Assembly: GCF_020921035.1 (NCBI RefSeq)
Contig: NC_063159.1
Location: 8,038,501 to 8,102,500 of the forward strand
Direction: 5' to 3'
Length of the DNA stretch: 64,000 bases
Source of the DNA: Rhodamnia argentea
Taxonomy: Eukaryota; Streptophyta; Magnoliopsida; Myrtales; Myrtaceae
In this document: one piece after another, positions 60,347-64,000 of the stretch
How the letters are laid out: every line of letters starts with the position of its first letter
Position numbering within the stretch: position 1 is the first letter of the stretch
The notes under the pieces: generated by a model
Database searches by the model: none
What the model saw: only the letters and a program-made list of their open reading frames with translations
What the model was told of the DNA's origin: nothing
Translations under genes and position numbers: made by a program

Positions 60347-63300
60347 ATGAGCTCGTCAAATATCAGAGACCTCTTGACGGCGTTCAGTCCGTCGTCGGAA
60401 TTCTTCGCCATCAGCTCCGGAGATGGCCGGATTAAGGTTACCTCACGTGCTCCCCGATTCTTTTCTTCTGGCAAAATTTTCTTCGAATTTGATAAGTAAG
60501 TATTGGCTTTTACGCTAAGTCAGACACGAATTAGCAATTATTCTCAGTTTCGATGAATGCCGCTTTGCCTTATTACTCGCCAATGTGTCTCAGTAGGTAA
60601 CAGTTGCTTCGCTTAATTAAATGGGACCTTTAATTTTTTGTTTCTTTTTCATTGCTTTTTAGATTTGGGACACTTTGAAAGGGCAGATTCAGACAGAGTT
60701 TGTGGACATTGCGGGAAATGATCCGACGGATGTGTTGATGAAGCCGGACAGGGGTCACCTTTCGGTTGATTACACCTGCATGAAATGGTTGGACTTGGGG
60801 GCACAGGTAGGCTTGTGATTCTTCTGGAAGTTGAGGACAGTTTTGCTTCTTGATAGCTGTTGTGGGTGGTGGGCTTTCGCTATAATTTGAAGTAACTAAT
60901 TTGGCCTGTGACTGGTGATTGCAGAAGAAAAGAAAGCATGGCGGCTCATTGATAGTTTTAGGAACAGGCGGGGGTGATGTCCTAGCACTCGATGTGGCAT
61001 CTGGTGAATTGAGATGGAGAATTAGTGACTGTCACCCGGGGTGAGTTACTGCTAAGAATTTCGGAATTTCTTGCTTGTTGTTGGCCGTGAAAACCTTCAT
61101 GTCATGGTTTTATCGGAAAATAAGATATTCTAATCTTAATTTATTGCAGTTTGTTGCTTCTCCACTGACTAACATTCTTTCGACATTGTTGGTAGAGTCC
61201 ATAGCAAGTGTCTGAAATTGTAAATCCAACAATGGAATGTTAGATTATATATCATCTTGCCAATAGTGTCCTCAGTTTTATGCTGAATTGGGATTGCCAT
61301 TCTGGTCACTAACGCGGTGTATATGGGATATATATGCTGATTGTTGGGGGTATAGAATGAGAATGTTTGGAAAAAGCTTGGCATAATCTGCTCGAGGATT
61401 TACAGCTGAAAGCATTTTCTTGTGACTTTTGAGTAGCCAAAAACTTCCTTTTTTGGCAAATTGATAACTCTTACTAGTTTTTAAGGAATTTGAAGTTTCT
61501 CATATTGAGATTGAGACATTCCTGAAGTCTCTCATGGAGTCAAAAAAACATGAAGAGGATGTCTGACCATGAACAGAAATGAGGAATTTAGGAGTATCAT
61601 TATTGCAACTTTTGGGAGTGATGGTGAATGGTTCATTTTTCTTCATGAGGTTTAGCTGCACTCTTTTTCCATTGAAGTGGTAGATGGGATGATCATTAAT
61701 TTTCTGTTGCATTAACACTCTAGCAAGTTCCCAATATTCTCTGCTACTTCTCATGTGCAGGGGTGTCACTGCCATCTCGTTTTCTGGGCAAGGGTCACGC
61801 GCTTACATTGGCGGTGCTGATGGGATGATTTGTGAAATTGATCCCATTACAGGAATCTCCTTAAAAAGGTTCAGAACTTCAACAAAGGCTATATCTGCCA
61901 TCTCTGTTTCATCAGGTATGCTTAAGTTGTCCTTCTCTAGACTCTCTAGACTTCTTTCTTTACAGCTGTTCGATGCTTTATGCTGATTCTTCAGTGTAAG
62001 GGTAAATGAAAATAGGAACATTTACTTTGGTTGTTATATCAATTCTAATCCAACCTTTCAATTATGTAATAATTTCGCATGTACATAAGCAAGCATTGCA
62101 AACCTTGCCTCTCTAAGTTATGTGTTGTGTCTGACCAAAAAAAAAAAAAAAAGTTATGTGTTGTGACCATACGTAAGCTTTCGAGCAATAATGTGGCTAC
62201 TAGACGCATGAGCTTTACATCAAGCTAAATAGGGTTGGGACTTGGGAGCTACTTTATGTCAAAATTAAGCCAACCAAATTTTGAAACTTGGCTAGTCCAT
62301 GGAGCTCAGGTTTTCCATTTCAAAGCTGTACTTCATATCTCCCAAACTTGGTTAACCTATCTATGAATCAGGGTATTAGTCAATGAAACATCAGTAACCT
62401 ATGCTGAGTGAGGTGAGGCTGCATTTGAAGTACTTAATTAAGTTTGTGGATCATGCTGATGCAATACAAATGTTGGGCTAGAATTGATTAAAGGACTAGG
62501 CACAAGCTTTTATTTCAAAGCATGCTTACTTGATATATGCTAGTGACACGTGAATTTGGAACATTGGTATTTTGCTGCTAGACTTGACGAGGAAAAAACA
62601 TTTCTAATGTGACTATGAGAATATGTTGATGCATATTGGTTTAGTTATTGGTTGTAAGGGATTTTACATGAAAAACAAGGTAGTCACTAGTCCATTATCT
62701 TCAAAAGATTTTATGAAAGAAGTGGGCGGATGTGTGGCAAGAAAATGTTCTGAATATTGTAAGCAGATGAAACAGTGTAGCCGAGACTCCACAAATCTAC
62801 AATCACTTGCATGGACGAGAGGTTGAAGGAAGTAACAATAGCTGGATGCATAATGCATGCATAGGATTAAGAGTTGACATGGCTTTTTTCTAATGGATTT
62901 AGATGGAAATTATTCTGTGTGTATGAAATTAGAGGAGCAAAATAGAAACCCAGGTTGAATCTGATGAGGATGAAATGAATAATTGATCTGATGTTTAGGA
63001 AAGTGTAAAATACTAGGTAAGTCTTCCATGATTGTATGGAATTGACTGCGTGCTGGGTTGCAGCTGTTAATATTTGCTGAAACTTCCATTTTGCTGTTAT
63101 GCAGATGGAAGTGTACTAGCTTCTGCATCTGCACAAGTAAAGATATATAGTTGCTCAGATCACAAAAAGATACAGAAGTTTTCTGGCCATCCCGTGAGTC
63201 TTGGTTTTATAGCCAGTCTTGTATTTTCTGTTTTATGCATCCACTATGCTCCTTGTAATTTATAGTCCATTGAATTCTCTGAATTGTAGGGAGCTGTTCG

Positions 63301-63830
63301 CTCTATGATCTTCACTAATGATGGGACGTATGTTCTTTCCTGTGCTGCTGGTGAAAGATATATTGCTGTTTGGCGAGTTGATGGCAGTAAAACGCACTCG
63401 GCAAGCTGTACACTGTCCATGGAGCATCCTGCAGTGTATCTTGACAGCAAATGCATTGATAACGGAGAAGTCAAGGGCCTGTATATTTTGGCTCTTACAG
63501 AGACTGGTGTTTGTTATTTCTGGTTTGGACAGAACATTGAGGAACTACGCAATTCGATACCTGCAAAAGTCTATTTATTTATTGAAAACTCTTCGTTGAA
63601 GAATCATCATGGTGCACCTACAATACTTGCTGCAAAATTACAAGGCATTCCAACTCGTGCATCTGGGCACATTTTTATTTCCCATGGTCTGCTAGTAAAG
63701 CCACTCTTTCAGAAAATTTTAGTGCATTCTGGCGAAAACATGACTTTAAACAGCTCTTTAGACGGAATTCTTTTGCCCACTGGTCAATCCCTGGTTAGGG
63801 CTAAGAGAGGACAAGATGCAAGGAATAAAG
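60347..63830 (+). CDS. WDR43: WD40 protein WDR43/UTP5, N-terminal part; 3' end outside the window
   Basis: Nucleolar component of the t-UTP part of the small-subunit processome, needed for pre-rRNA transcription and processing. Exons 60347-60436, 60663-60806, 60925-61040, 61761-61915, 63105-63193 and 63290-63830, then a GT donor leads out of the window. Start MSSSNIRDLLTAFSPSSEFF. WD repeats seen: FFAISSGDGRIKIWDTLKG, GTGGGDVLALDVASGELRW, VTAISFSGQGSRAYIGGADG, ISVSSDGSVLASASAQVKIY, FSGHPGAVRSMIFTNDGTYV and ERYIAVWRVDG. FWFGQNIEELRNS follows at the end of the propeller. The C-terminal Utp12 domain expected for the family would be encoded beyond base 64000. About 378 residues are present. Confidence 0.92.
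61916..63104 (+). other. Large intron 4 of the WDR43 gene
   Basis: An intron of 1189 bases with consensus ends (GTATGC...TATGCAG). It contains an A-run near 62140 and several short open frames without family similarity. I see no nested gene. Confidence 0.6.
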
Positions 63831-64000
63831 GTAAGTCTTGCTTGTTGCTTTTCTTATAGGTTTAATCTTGCAGTGTTAAGTGTAGTTTTAGACCTATAAC
63901 TTGTAGGGTTTTTGCAATTTTGTCCTCTAGCCTTTTCTTTCTTTCTTTATTTTTTTGGTATTTGGCTCAATTAAGTCTTCTGGCTCTCTCTGTTTGTGGA

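Noticed and set aside
1..64000. tRNA, rRNA, CRISPR arrays or a prokaryote-like operon
   Set aside because: No T-loop/acceptor pattern, no rRNA sequence and no spaced direct repeats were found; the gene structure is that of a plant nuclear genome.

Overview
This window is nuclear DNA from a flowering plant, most likely a eudicot. Eight multi-exon or plant-type genes sit far apart (roughly one per 8 kb), introns have GT/AG borders, intergenic DNA is AT-rich, and inverted-repeat transposable elements are abundant. The recognisable proteins (SDD1-type subtilase, MUR3 xyloglucan galactosyltransferase, plant-type eIF2D and WDR43) have close Arabidopsis counterparts. The repeat style suggests a woody lineage, perhaps Myrtales, but that is a weak guess.

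Layout. 1-3480 (+): 3' two thirds or more of an eIF2D gene. 5174-9567 (-): a nine-exon gene for a conserved plant protein of unknown function, rebuilt completely as 468 residues. 10858-12454 (-): a TPR-like protein with a long disordered N-terminus. 12840-20770: no gene, but a tandem segmental duplication in which each copy has received different transposons, including a dead hAT transposase. 21004-23331 (-): intronless SDD1 subtilisin-like protease. 23332-28822: intergenic with several foldback elements. 28823-30727 (-): intronless MUR3. 30728-40181: a long gene-poor stretch with foldback elements, an LTR-like block and a small fragment of a B-type cyclin-dependent kinase gene. 40182-42730 (+): eight-exon gene for a probably plastid protein with a GGCT-like motif. 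46024-49488 (+): J-domain protein with foldback elements in two introns. 50399-51866: a 1.5 kb near-palindrome whose loop carries telomere-like repeats. 54480-57419 (+): GH28 polygalacturonase-like protein lacking standard catalytic motifs. 60347 to the end (+): 5' part of a WDR43/UTP5 gene.

The genes do not form a pathway. Two act on the cell wall or apoplast (MUR3, GH28), one in stomatal patterning (SDD1), and two in translation or ribosome production (eIF2D, WDR43). All exon borders were read by eye from splice consensus, reading-frame continuity and remembered family sequence, so single-exon boundaries may shift. All coding lengths given are divisible by three. No tRNA, rRNA or CRISPR array was found.
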